A stretch of DNA of 64,000 nucleotides, from positions 9,317,411 to 9,381,410 of the forward strand of contig CM038467.1 of the NCBI GenBank assembly GCA_021464415.1, in the 5' to 3' direction. Below, in pieces: positions 35,280 through 45,641 of this stretch. The stretch is from Lonicera japonica. Lineage: Eukaryota; Streptophyta; Magnoliopsida; Dipsacales; Caprifoliaceae. Each line of letters starts with the position of its first letter. Within the stretch, counting starts at the first letter, position 1. The notes under the pieces were generated by a model. The model saw nothing but the letters and a program-made list of their open reading frames with translations. It did not search any database and was not told where the DNA came from. The translations under genes and the position numbers were made by a program.

Positions 35280-36363
35280 TCAATCCACGTCGTTGATGAG
35301 TATTGATACCCTAGGTTTGTTGCTTGCTTTCTTGGGGAGGGAAACACTATAGCTTGTTGCAATTGTTAATAATGTGACCATCTTTGTCACAATAATTGCA
35401 ATGAGGATGAAGACGTCCTTTAGAGGTGGACTGTTCTTGAGTATGATGAGATGGACGATTGTTGCTTGGTGCAAATCCGTCAGTGGAGGTTGTAGCTATT
35501 AGTGCGGAGGCCTTTGGATGGACAGTGGCTACGGCTGAAAATTCACGTTGTTTTTCTTCTTGTAAAATCAAAGTGTGAACTTTATTTACTAGAGGTAATG
35601 GCTCTTTCAAGAGTATTTGGCTTCTCAAATGTGCATAAGAGTCGTTTAGGCCTAGCAAAAACTGCATAACTTGATTTTGGTTGATGAAAGATGTGACAGA
35701 TTTCGAGGCCCACAAATACAAGTTGGAATGTTGGTATATGACGCTAACTCGTTCCTAAAGTGACTTTAATTGTGTATAATAGGATGAGATAGAATTATTT
35801 TCCTGCGTACAGTTGGAGATGGATTGCTTGATTTAGAAAATTTTGGTGGCATTCAGTTGGGAGAATCGCTCCTTTAAGTCATCCTAAATTTCTTGGGTAG
35901 AATCAGAGTAAATGATGCTTGAGGCAAGTTCGAGAACAATAGAGTGTAAGATCCAAGATATAACCATGTCATTTACCTTTCCCCACTAAACATGAAGAGG
36001 GGAATTTGAATCGGGTAAGGGAATTGAACTATCAACAAAACCAAGCTTATTTTTTGCCTGAAGAGCCATACACATAGCACAAACCTAAGTGTTGTAATTT
36101 TCACCATTAAGAGGCGGTGAAACCAAAACGGTAGTGGGATTATCAGCATGGTGAAGAAAGTATGGATTTTGAAAAATGATCTGTAAGAACGTTGGTGTTG
36201 GAAGTGTTTTTCGCCATTGGAAGATAAATGATAACAAAAACAAATAAAAAAATATTGATTTAAGTTGGGCTTCAGAATAGAACGAAGAGATTGTAAGAAA
36301 AAGGACAAAAATTATTTTAGTCTCAGTTCTCGTATGGAGGTGGATAAAGAGAATGGAACTCAA
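35280..36363 (-). pseudogene. Copia gag with zinc knuckle (second element)
   Basis: The N-terminal part in two frames (35973-36363) includes VSPPLNGENY, typical of Copia gag starts. The 35347-35721 frame has FLLGLNDSYAHLRSQIL and a CCHC knuckle CNYCDKDGHIINNC. Stops and frameshifts interrupt the middle (about 35720-35970). Confidence 0.8.
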
Positions 36364-36407
36364 AGCAATTTACAGATAATTTTAAAGAGGAACAAGAGAG
36401 AATAATT

Positions 36408-36419
36408 GCTCTGATACCA
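36408..36419 (-). other. tRNA-iMet primer-binding site
   Basis: The - strand reads TGGTATCAGAGC, an exact match to the usual plant Copia primer site, two bases from the 5' LTR end. Confidence 0.85.
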
Positions 36420-36423
36420 CGTC

Positions 36424-36657
36424 AAAATCTAAAAATTGTATTGTCTTGCTGTATTACAATTGTACAAGAAGAACAGCATATATATATATATATAGTTTAC
36501 AATAGAAGGCCCTAAAATTCTAAGTTAGGAAATAAAATAAACTATCAGATTAAATCCTAAGATATTTGCTTAGTAAAATAAAATTATCTCATGCCCAAAT
36601 AATATAAAATCCCATATTTTATGCCCTGGCAATCTTCACAATTTTGGTAACTTTATA
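36424..36657 (-). repeat. 5' LTR of the second Copia element
   Basis: Partner of the 29611-29881 LTR. On the - strand it starts TGTTATAAAG and ends near AGATTTTGA just before the primer site. Confidence 0.8.
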
Positions 36658-37493
36658 ACACCCACCATAAACGAATATAACTAAAACAACTTAATAAATA
36701 AAAACGATAAAGTGTTTCCACAACTTGAACTTAAAATCTATCTCTCCAAAGATGTTCCGATATTTGAAATTATCCACCCTAAATGCCTAAATATATCCCT
36801 CATTCTATAAATATTTAATTTACTTAAAAGTATATCTAAAATTATTTGAATTAGAAAAATAAAAGTTTGAATTTTTGTTAATTTTATATAAATTAAGAAA
36901 GCAAAACGCGAAAGTTTAAATTTCATCAAGCCTTCAAAAGTTTAGCATTATATTGCAATAACTCATCACAGAGGTTCAACTCACCATATTCATGACTAAA
37001 CTAATTAAATAATTCTCTATAATGGCATGATTCGTAATTGTCATGCAACTGTTTGCTATTCTATTCTAAAGAGAGGAAATAGAGAAATCGGAAGCTCAAC
37101 AACATTAGTCGTCTTCTTCTAATTAATTTAGTCTTATTTTATATCAAAATTTATAATTCCACAATGTGCGAGTTAAACGATTGAAGTTTTTCTTCTTGGT
37201 GTTTGCTGGGGTCATCTTTTCCCCTTCACTTGTAACTTTTTTCGCTTGCAATAAAATTCCTGTTCTTGTTAAAAAAAAACCTTGCTCAATATGTAGAATT
37301 GAATTCCACAATGTGAAAATTCTTCTCACATCTATACCCTTCCCTGATCCCCTCTACATAGAGATGTTCAATAGATAAATTCTTATGTATTATATTTGAT
37401 TATGTTACTTTTTAAACCAAAAGAAAATAACGATTATGTTTTTCTTTTGTATTTGATTTGTGAGTGCTTTTCGATAGTTAAACAGATCATGAA
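36658..37493. other. intergenic, nothing recognised
   Basis: AT-rich; no gene or element ends identified on either strand. Confidence 0.5.
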
Positions 37494-37969
37494 GAGTATA
37501 CTACATAAATGGTCATGCACTAAACTAATGCAAAAGTTGTAAATTGTCTGGCCCCTAAACTATTCATTGCATTTCACTTTGGTTATTCCGTCCATTTTGG
37601 TCGTTAGATTTGTTGGGATTTAATCATGCGTCCCTCACATGACCAACTTGATCGAAGGGAATTTTTGCCGAAACAACCCAAAAAACCACTTAATTGTAAC
37701 AAATATATACGCAGATTGGGGGTCTATATATTTTGGGGCCTATATATGGAGGGAAAGTGATTTTTTAAATTGTTTTGACATAAATGCCTTTCAAATTGGT
37801 TTTGTGATGAACACATTTTCAAATCCTGTCAAATCCAACGACCCAAATGGAGGGAATAGCCAAAGTGAAATGTGTTGGATAGTTTAAAGGGGGCTGTTTG
37901 GAGCTTTTTAAAGTTCAGTGGGGATGTTGAACTTTGTAATAGTTTAGTGGCTATTTATATAGTTTACTC
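37494..37969. mobile_element. non-autonomous element with long (~130 bp) terminal inverted repeats
   Basis: Left arm GAGTATACTACATAAATGG continues through GCACTAAACTA, CATTTCACTTTGG, TATTCCGTCCATTTTGG and GTCGTTAGATTTG. The same series in the same order occurs in the reverse complement of the right arm (GAGTAAACTATATAAATAG ... CATTTCACTTTGG, TATTCCCTCCATTTGGG, GTCGTTGGATTTG). Long arms suggest a Mutator-like miniature element. ATGAA occurs on both flanks but offset by one base, so the target duplication is unclear. Confidence 0.75.
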
Positions 37970-38484
37970 AATGAAGAAAGTGAGAAGTTAATTAAATCTA
38001 TAAACACGTGATATATTGTGATACATTCTGAGATATTTGCAATATGTGTTTAGAACATTGTGCATTCGTGCAAATATATGGCAGGGTCTTGCAATATATT
38101 CAGTAGTTTGGAGTTCTCAATCAGACACCATAGATTATATTAATTGTGCCTTAGATACAGTACGTATTGAATAATCAAATTTATGAAGGTACCAGTACGT
38201 TATTAAATTAAGGTGCACGCAGCTGTCTCACATGAGACGAGCAAATGAAAAAGGAAATAATTAAAAGAAAAGGGAGTGCAGAGAAAAGAAAAGACATTAT
38301 TCCTCTCGAAGATCAACTTTCTCAAAGGTAAGAGGGTTTTAGGGTTGCACTAAAGAAGTTACTCAAAATAACATGTCATTAATGCAGTAATTAGTAGGTG
38401 TGGTTCTCGTTCTTAGCATTCCACTTACTAACCTACACTGATGCCATAATATTATCTGAATAACTTTCTAAAGTATAATTTGAA
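37970..38484. other. 3' flank of the dCTP pyrophosphatase gene
   Basis: No separate gene; the right part probably holds the 3'UTR of the - strand gene that stops at 38485. Confidence 0.5.
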
Positions 38485-39445
38485 CTAGTTGTAGGTAGAG
38501 CTACTGGATGAAGTAACAACTGGATATTTGTGGGCATTTTTGACAATTTTAGAGAGAGCAGCTTGGCCAAGATCAAGGCCACAAACATCGGAAAGCTGAA
38601 CCAGATAGAGTAATACATCAGATAGTTCCTCCTCTAGGTGCTCTTTATCTTCAGCTGACCAATTTGGTAATCCTCTTTCTACTTCTCCTTTCCATTGGAA
38701 TATTTCTGATAGCTCTCCTACTTCTCCAACCTAAAACCCACAGACACACACAATCAGTACATATGCAAATAGCACTTTCACTTAAAAAAAAAAAGAGTTT
38801 GGAAAAAAGGGTATGGGTTAAAAAGTTCTTGGAATAGTTAAAAACGTACGTGTGTTTTGATAGCAACTCCTTTTGAGGGAAAATAAATGCCCAAAATTCT
38901 ACTTTTTTCATCTTTAGTTTAAAAGTTCCTGGAATATATACATATATATATATAGTTAAAAAGGTGTGTTTTGATAACAAAATCCTTCCGTGAAACTAAT
39001 TTCTGTGATACAAATTGGTTGACCTAAATTTTCTCATTTTTTCTTGAAAAGCAAAAGCACAGAGAGACGGGTAGTTTTAGGATTCCATGGCAAAGGGTTA
39101 ATTAAGCTAAAACAATTTGTACCTCGGAAAGTGATTACTTCAAATCGATAACGTTGTTGTCCATACAAAAGGGCAATCAAACACGCGCGATATACTAAAA
39201 ATCATGAATGTTATATGATCTTGAGAAAATTTTCGTTTAGAAAAGAAAAATTGCAATCAAACCCAACAAGCTAGATTTAAGTTTACCAGAGCCAAAAGGA
39301 GATTTCTTGGACTATGATACTGATCCCAACCCCTGACTCTAGCAAACTCAGCCAGCCTATCTCTCAGTTCATAAAGAGAAACATCTTTAGCTCTCCTACT
39401 GTACTCATCATGATGGCAATTCTCCATCTCTCCTCCACCTTCCAT
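38485..39445 (-). CDS. DCTPP1: dCTP pyrophosphatase 1-like (MazG-type NTP pyrophosphatase), two exons
   Basis: Exon 1 is 39287-39445 (from 39478 if the first ATG is used) and exon 2 is 38485-38730, joined in phase 0 with GT-AG ends. The product is 134 aa (145 from the upstream ATG), close to the family's usual size. It reads VSLYELRDRLAEFARVRGW, then YHSPRNLLLALVGEVGELSE, FQWKGEVERGLPNWS, and HLEEELSDVLLYLVQL. The metal-binding motif is complete: E56-x2-E59 and E88-x2-D91. Family members form all-alpha oligomers that hydrolyse dCTP and modified dCTPs to the monophosphate and pyrophosphate, cleaning the nucleotide pool. A TATA-like TTTAAATA lies only six bases before the 39478 ATG, so the transcript probably starts downstream of it; that favours the second ATG at 39445. 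A CACGTG G-box lies near 39493-39498. Confidence 0.92.
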
Positions 39446-39481
39446 TAGTAAGTTCTCATCTCGGAATGGCTTACACATCGC

Positions 39482-39498
39482 GTATTTAAAGGCACGTG
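39482..39498 (-). promoter_or_regulatory. TATA-like box and G-box of the dCTP pyrophosphatase gene
   Basis: On the - strand CACGTG is followed closely by TTTAAATA. The closeness to the first ATG argues for initiation at the second one. G-boxes bind bZIP and bHLH factors in plants; use here is inferred. Confidence 0.45.
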
Positions 39499-39899
39499 GT
39501 TTTGTCTTTATGCATGTTTGAGAGTGAGTGCGTTTTTCCCTCAGTGGAGAGGAGAGGCCTTTCTCAGAACAAAATATTTTCCTTGAGATTGTCGTGACTC
39601 TTTTCTATTTTTTAAATTCACTAGGTATTGCCACGTTTAAAAGCATTTAACTTTCTTTTTTTCTTTTTTTTTTTTAACTTTGACGATAAAAGATCAACAG
39701 TTAAGAAAGAATAATAAATTATTAAAACCAAGAACTATTTATGAATTTTTTTGTATTTTATGCTTTTGTTTGGTATTTAATGTTCAAATTGCAAGAACTT
39801 GACCCACTTAGTTAACTGAAAACTTTTTTTAAAAAATAAATTCCAAAACCTTTTAAACTAATTTAATGGACTTCATTAAGATAAATAAATATGACTTAA

Positions 39900-41072
39900 A
39901 AAATGATCACCCATGCAAACATTCTTTAAAATAGTATAAAACCCATTATTTGTAAATAAAAATGATCACCCATACAAACATTCTTTAAAAAATTAAACAA
40001 AAGAGTAGACAACAAAAAAAAGTAGAAGATTGGGGATGGAACCTTAGCTGCCCTGTTTGAATTACCACTTTATACTACTTGGACTATGATGCAGATCTTA
40101 TTATTCGTAAATAGTTGTTTATCTTTAAGAACAATAATCTCTTTTCAACTATCAGTTTTATAAAAATATTTGTCTATTTTTAAACGTTTTACCGTGCCAT
40201 CCGGCACAGGTAATACTTAGTGTTAACATTGAAACCCATATATATTTAACATTCCTTTTGAACCCAAATTTCATAAGTTTTTATTTAGTCTTGAATTTCA
40301 GATTTCAAGTTTTTATTTAGATTTTTTAATATGCTGCATCTTGGATTTTTTTTTTCATTTTGAACCCAAATTAGATTTTTTGAACCCAAATTTCAGTTTT
40401 TTGAACCCAAAGTCCCCAAAACTATATTAGAATACAAAAATTAAAACACACATACTCCCGGGTGGATTTTTTCTTTTTCTTTTTTTGTAACCCAAATTTG
40501 ATAAGTTTTTATTTAGTTTCAAATTTCAGATTCCAAGTTTTTATTTACACTATTCATTACATCTTAATTTTCTACATCTATATTTAATTTCACATTAAAC
40601 CCAAGTTTAAAAAAAATAAAAATTTATAACATCTATATGTGAAGTCAAACTCCATCTTATTAAAACCCATCTATATGTGAAGTCAAAATATTAATGTTAA
40701 CATCTATATGTACAGTGCACTTACGATTGTTTTTTATTCAATTTTTTTTTATTTTTTTTCCTCATGTTAACATTAACATGAGGAATATTACCTGTGCATT
40801 CACGGTTGGATTTTTTTTCTGGTTTTTTTAGTTTTTTTTAACCCAAATTTCAGACTTTTGAACCGAAAGTCCCCAAAACTATTATTATAATAAAAAATTA
40901 AAACATACATACATGAAGAGAGAGTATTGAAGAAGAAAATTTTAAAACATAAACAAATAGTAGCCTAAAACTATATTAGAATAAAAAATGGTGGACTTTA
41001 TTAATTGAAGAAGAATAAAACTCACATACATACATGAAAAAAAAAATACATGGAATAACATACATATATACA
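39900..41072. repeat. repeat-rich region with one Helitron 3' end
   Basis: CATTCTTTAAAA(AA)TT-type blocks repeat near 39918 and 39979 and again near 42390. A Helitron-like 3' end lies on the + strand at 40190-40220: GTGCC-ATCC-GGCAC hairpin, nine bases, then TTAG followed by T. Beyond it, blocks such as CCCAAATTT(C/G)ATAAG with TTTTTATTTAG and GTCCCCAAAACTAT recur two or three times up to about 41000. A short palindrome with 11-bp arms (CCTCATGTTAA / TTAACATGAGG) lies at about 40761-40784. No coding potential. Confidence 0.55.
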
Positions 41073-41685
41073 TCTATATTATAAGGGAAAGAACCATCAC
41101 ATCACTAAATTATCTAATCAATGGTCCATATTAATTTGCAAAAAAAGAAAAACAAATTTGGACCATTAGTTGTATTTTCAACCCATCAAATTAAGAAAGT
41201 TAATAACTTTTTATCTCTCTTATTCCGCCAATTTTAATCTCTTATCTTTCTTCTCTATCTATTTTTATGAAATTCAAAATACATTAAATTTAAAATAAAA
41301 TACCATATAAGAGTTTGTATATTTAAAATTTACTAATTAAAGTTTGTATATTACTCTTATTATAAAATTTTCACATTACTCTTAAAACTATTTCATTTTT
41401 TCTAGCTGCAATTTTCTATCTATATTATAAGATGCATTTTTTTCTTTATTTTGTTATTATTAACTAATGGTCAAAATTTGTTTACAAACCAAAAAAAAAA
41501 TGTAAACCCTTTAGATGTGTTTTTAAGATATCAAATTACCCAACTACATAATACTTTTTTATTGTCTTTTTTCACCTTAATATAATAATAAAAATAGACA
41601 ATTTGAAATTTTAGATTCAAATTTCAAAATTTTCTCACTTTTTCCTTTCACAATTTTTTTATAAATACAAGAACACTCTTTCTCT

Positions 41686-41727
<42 letters not shown>

Positions 41728-42390
41728 TCTCTTTCTTAAGATTTTCATGGCTAAACACCCATCAAAATACTTGAGATTTTCTACTCTTTTTATTGTTTAC
41801 TCCTTTGAATAATGTAATATTGGTTTATGTAACTCATTTGAATAATGTATATATGGGTGCTCATTTTTTATTAGCAATTATTAATTCATTTAGTTGGAGA
41901 TCGAAGCTTTATTTTATGATATGTATATTTAGTTGAGAATCCAATAATTATTTGTTTTAGTGGCAGCCTAGGTTAAGAATAATGCATATGCTTTTGAATT
42001 TTTTCCTTTATGTGTGTTGAACATCCATTTTATAGTTAATAGGAATAGGAAGAAAAAAGTTTCCATGCATGCATTTTAGTTTTATACTTTTTTGATATCC
42101 ATGTATAATATTATTTGGTTCGATTTTTATCCCCTCCCCTTCATGCATGTGAGTTTTTTTACCTCCCGTAGCATTGTGTACCATTTTATACTCAAATTAA
42201 TATACTTTTTCATTTACGATTTAAGATTTGACAAAAAAACCCGAAAGCCCCACCTAATGTCATTCTTATCTATGATAGTGTATTATGTGAATTTAGTAAA
42301 GTTGACATATACAATTCGAACATGAGGTTTCTTAATTTGTATTTAATATTCTTTTATTTCACTGTGTCGGACGGTACGTGCAATACCTAG
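41073..42390 (+). mobile_element. nested non-autonomous Helitrons
   Basis: Helitron-type 5' ends (A followed by TCTATATTATAAG) occur at 41073 and 41419. A matching 3' end GTGCAATACCTAG with a following T closes at 42390. Insertion between A and T, TC start and CTAG end, and lack of terminal inverted repeats or target duplication are the Helitron signature. Which 5' end pairs with the 3' end is not certain. The body holds a long AT microsatellite (about 41690-41723) and no protein domain. Confidence 0.65.
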
Positions 42391-42484
42391 TTCTTTAAAA
42401 AATTCTTCAAAAGAGTAAATAACAAAAAAGAGTAGAGGATCAGAAGTCTTAATGAAAGAGAGTAAATTTTTTTTTGGCGAGAAG

Positions 42485-42520
<36 letters not shown>

Positions 42521-42745
42521 AAAAATGTGAGAGGGAAAAAGTTAGAAATTTTGAAGTTTGAAATTCAAATTGTATTTTTTATCATTAAATTAAGGCGGAG
42601 AAAAATAAAATAAAAAAATATGATTTAATTGGGTGATTTGGTATCCTAAAAATACATCTAAAAGATTCACATTTCTTTTTGTGATTTGTAAATAAATTTA
42701 GACTATTAATTAAAAAAAAGAAAAAAGTGTGTCTTATAATATAGA
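42391..42745 (-). mobile_element. 5' portion of an oppositely oriented Helitron
   Basis: Its 5' end (TCTATATTATAAG on the - strand, preceded by A) is at 42745. The first ~250 bases closely match the element starting at 41419 (shared GTTTACAAA(C/T)CA, TTTAGATGTGTTTTTAAGAT-like and CTCTCTTTA blocks). It ends at a GA microsatellite near 42484-42510 and then at the 42390 Helitron end, so it is truncated or interrupted. Confidence 0.6.
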
Positions 42746-42915
42746 TAGACTTGATATCACCATATCACTTGTGTTCCTTTGTTCCCTAGCATGACTTGAT
42801 ATCACTCTGTTTATGGCACTTTGCTACGTCCATTTTTGCCTTGTTTATTAATATATAGGATCTATATAGCTTTGTTTCTAGGCTAAATTGGTATATTTTG
42901 CTACAACACCACTAC

Positions 42916-43013
42916 ACTATAAAAGTTGGGTCTATCTTCCTCTTTGGTCATGGACAAGATCAAGATGCTGCAGACTTTATTGCTCGTGCTATGCTTGGTA
43001 GATCCCGGATAAT
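42916..43013 (+). other. short TATA-preceded ORF, possible first exon of a lost gene
   Basis: CTATAAAAG (42916-42924) is followed 27 bases later by an ATG that opens a 20-codon frame reading MDKIKMLQTLLLVLCLVDPG. Its hydrophobic core looks like a signal peptide, and TTG|GTAGAT inside it could serve as a donor. No continuation was found downstream. It may be a relic or chance. Confidence 0.25.
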
Positions 43014-43461
43014 GCGGCTCTGACTTGAACTGGACAAAAATTTTACTATACGAAATGAATGCGGATCTAGAGCTACATTTGTATATGCATATTTTTCTTA
43101 TCTCGCCTGTATAACCAGAAAGAAAATATTTAATACAAGCATCGATAATGACATCAACTTTTGTGAGATAAGGGGAAAGAAATTGAAGACTCCAGCACAG
43201 TAACTACTCTCTTGTATTTTGGCATATTTGAGTTGCCTATCATATAGTTGTTGTCATACTCATGCCAATGCCCACTCTACTTTTGGTGAACGACATTATG
43301 AAATATGATTATAAATGGGATAACATTTGCAAGTGTTTTTCTGAGGCACTTGGGCCATGTCGTGGGCCATTTTAATAATATTAAAATGTTTCCGTAAAAT
43401 TAAATATCTAATTGAGTGGGTTCACATTAGACTCTCTATTCTCTTGTAGTATAGAAATTAA

Positions 43462-43982
43462 GGGTGTGTTTGACTATCTTTATTTTTCATAGAAAATAGG
43501 AGTTTTTCACCCACGTTGTCACTTTTGTGCTGTTTAATTGATAAAAATTTCCAGACAGTCAAATTCTATCTTTTGTCACTATTCATGTACTTTTTCATGT
43601 AAAGCTTGAAAACATTTTCTTTGGGGGGCTTGGTTTTTATTTTCTAGGTAATTGGCACATTTTTTGAGACAAAATTTTATCCATTTTCTACATTAAAAAT
43701 GACATATCTTAAAATAAAAAATTCAAAATTTAATATTTAAAATCTACTAATCAAGCTCAATTAAACAAGATCTATCATGACTATAGAATTATATAAAAAA
43801 AATACCAATAATTTTTTCTACATTAAAAATGCCATAAAACAACTAATATTTTCCGGGTAGAAAATTAAGGCAATCAAACACATTTAATTGACATTTTCCA
43901 TGCAACTCAATTCTAGGTAATTCAATTACTTGGAACTTATTTTTTTTCCATGCAAATTACATACTTGCAATCAAACGCGCCC
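43462..43982. mobile_element. Tourist-like MITE, 521 bp
   Basis: Ends GGGTGTGTTTGA and (reverse complement) GGGCGCGTTTGA form inverted repeats, flanked by TAA at 43459-43461 and 43983-43985. Inside, TTCTACATTAAAAATG(A/C)CAT occurs twice (about 43685 and 43817). Non-coding. Confidence 0.75.
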
Positions 43983-43985
43983 TAA

Positions 43986-45641
43986 TAGTCAACTATTGTT
44001 TTTTGTACAATAATTTTTAAAATTAGGGTCAAGGTTTTCATTTTAGAACTTAACTGTACTAAATCTCATCATAATAAATAAATATTATTTTTAATTATTG
44101 TTTACGTTGTAATTCGTGCATTGTGGGTAAAAGTACAAATTAGACTCTTTAATTGGTAATAGAGTTAGTAAGTTTGTTCTTGTTGATGATGGGGACCGTG
44201 CCTCCAAATATTTACTTACCCATCTTATTATTGGTCTCTTTGAAATTAACAACTATGGTCAATGATTGTTTTTAGTGCTAATTAAACTTCTTTTATGGTT
44301 TTCTTTTGTTTTGATAATCAATATCTTTAATGGTTGCGCATCATTTTTTTTATACAAGCGTTACTGTTGCATCAATTTTTGATTACCAACAATCTTGAAG
44401 ATTCTCAAAATGATTACTTCTCTTGTTGAATCCTCCATTTAGACTGTAGAATCTTTTTCCTATTCAAATGTAGGGTCTATTTGATAGGAAAGCCAAAAAA
44501 ATGATTAGAAAAACAATGAATTTTATAAGAAAATATAATTAGATGTAAGTGATTTGGTAAAATGCTCTATTACATCTGAAGAGGAGGAGAAGGAGGAGAT
44601 TAACATTATTTTTATAGTTGGTGTGACTCAAACGATTTTTAGGTTAAGTGGGTCCCTTTATTACCGGAAGAACTCAATTGCTAAAAATACAATAGTTTTT
44701 GTTTTCAAAAGTATTAAATTTGTTTGTTCTTTTTGCTGAAAATACAATAGTTTTGATTCTAAACGTATCCAATTTGTTTATTCTTTAAGAATCACCAAAA
44801 AAATGTTATATGATTGCAAATTGTTTTTCTACTCAATTTTTTCATAATTAGTAGTCTTATAGTCTTGAATAGATCATTTAAAGTGTCCAACGAATTAAAT
44901 TTGGAACTAGTTAGTGATTAGTCTCTAAAATTGAAAATTTTAATTAAAAAAAAAGGATCGCAACCATCAAGGCAGGGCACACAACCATACTTTCGCCTTT
45001 TTTCACCGACAGAAACAAGACCAATGATAAAGTTATATGTAAATGTCACCTTACAGAAACAAAATTATGCAATGGGTTTTAAATAAAATTTATCACTAAA
45101 TTTAATGTACCACATAAGCATACTATTATTATCATGTAGTAATGGATTGAATATTTACTCAATCAAACAAAACTCAAGGCAATTCTACGCACTCCACTTC
45201 AAGAACACACGCGTGTGCTACGTACAAGAATACAATTGAATTTAATGTAAACGTGGCACCACAGCGCTTACTTCGCTATTGCCACGTAGCCATCAGAATG
45301 GTCAAAGGAAAATGAGCCCCTCAATGGGGGCAACATGGAAAGAAATATCATGCATATGCTAATTTTAGCTTTCTTAAAATTTCTGCTGAGCTATATATGA
45401 AGGTTTCACACCTCCACTGAAACTATAATGTAAGTCACAGAAGTAATCTAGAACAGATATTTCTCATATACCTATTTCTATCAAGTTCATAAATTTCCAG
45501 GTAAATTGAGTATCAAAATAAGTAAATATTCCACGAGTGTCTATAAAGAAACAAAGAAGTACAAACTAAATGAAGCGTTAATGTATAAAATTCAGTGCTT
45601 TTGCACTTCACACAGATAATCTTCAACTGCAGCTTTCGGAT
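43986..45641. other. intergenic, with the 3' flank of the zinc-finger gene
   Basis: No gene recognised. Near 45250-45290 two ACGT cores (AACGTGGC and CCACGTAG) stand about 100 bp above a TATATATGAAGG stretch, a promoter-like arrangement on the + strand without a following gene. The part next to 45642 is probably 3'UTR of the - strand zinc-finger gene. Confidence 0.4.

Larger units (their letters stand above)
29611..36657 (-). mobile_element. second Ty1-copia retrotransposon, split by an insertion
   Basis: Direct LTRs of about 235-275 bp (29611-29881 and about 36424-36657) flank, on the - strand, gag with a zinc knuckle, protease, integrase, reverse transcriptase and RNase H, the full Copia order. 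An exact plant-type primer site lies at 36408-36419 (TGGTATCAGAGC on the - strand), and a purine tract (TTGTGGGGAG) precedes the 3' LTR near 29884-29895. A 1.96-kb TG...CA segment (31575-33533) interrupts pol between integrase and reverse transcriptase. Stops, frameshifts and an altered RT active site make it inactive. Flanking target duplication not found. Confidence 0.9.

Noticed and set aside
45240..45420. ACGT cores above a TATA-like stretch, like a + strand promoter
   Set aside because: No gene follows on the + strand; the downstream sequence is the 3' side of the zinc-finger gene.
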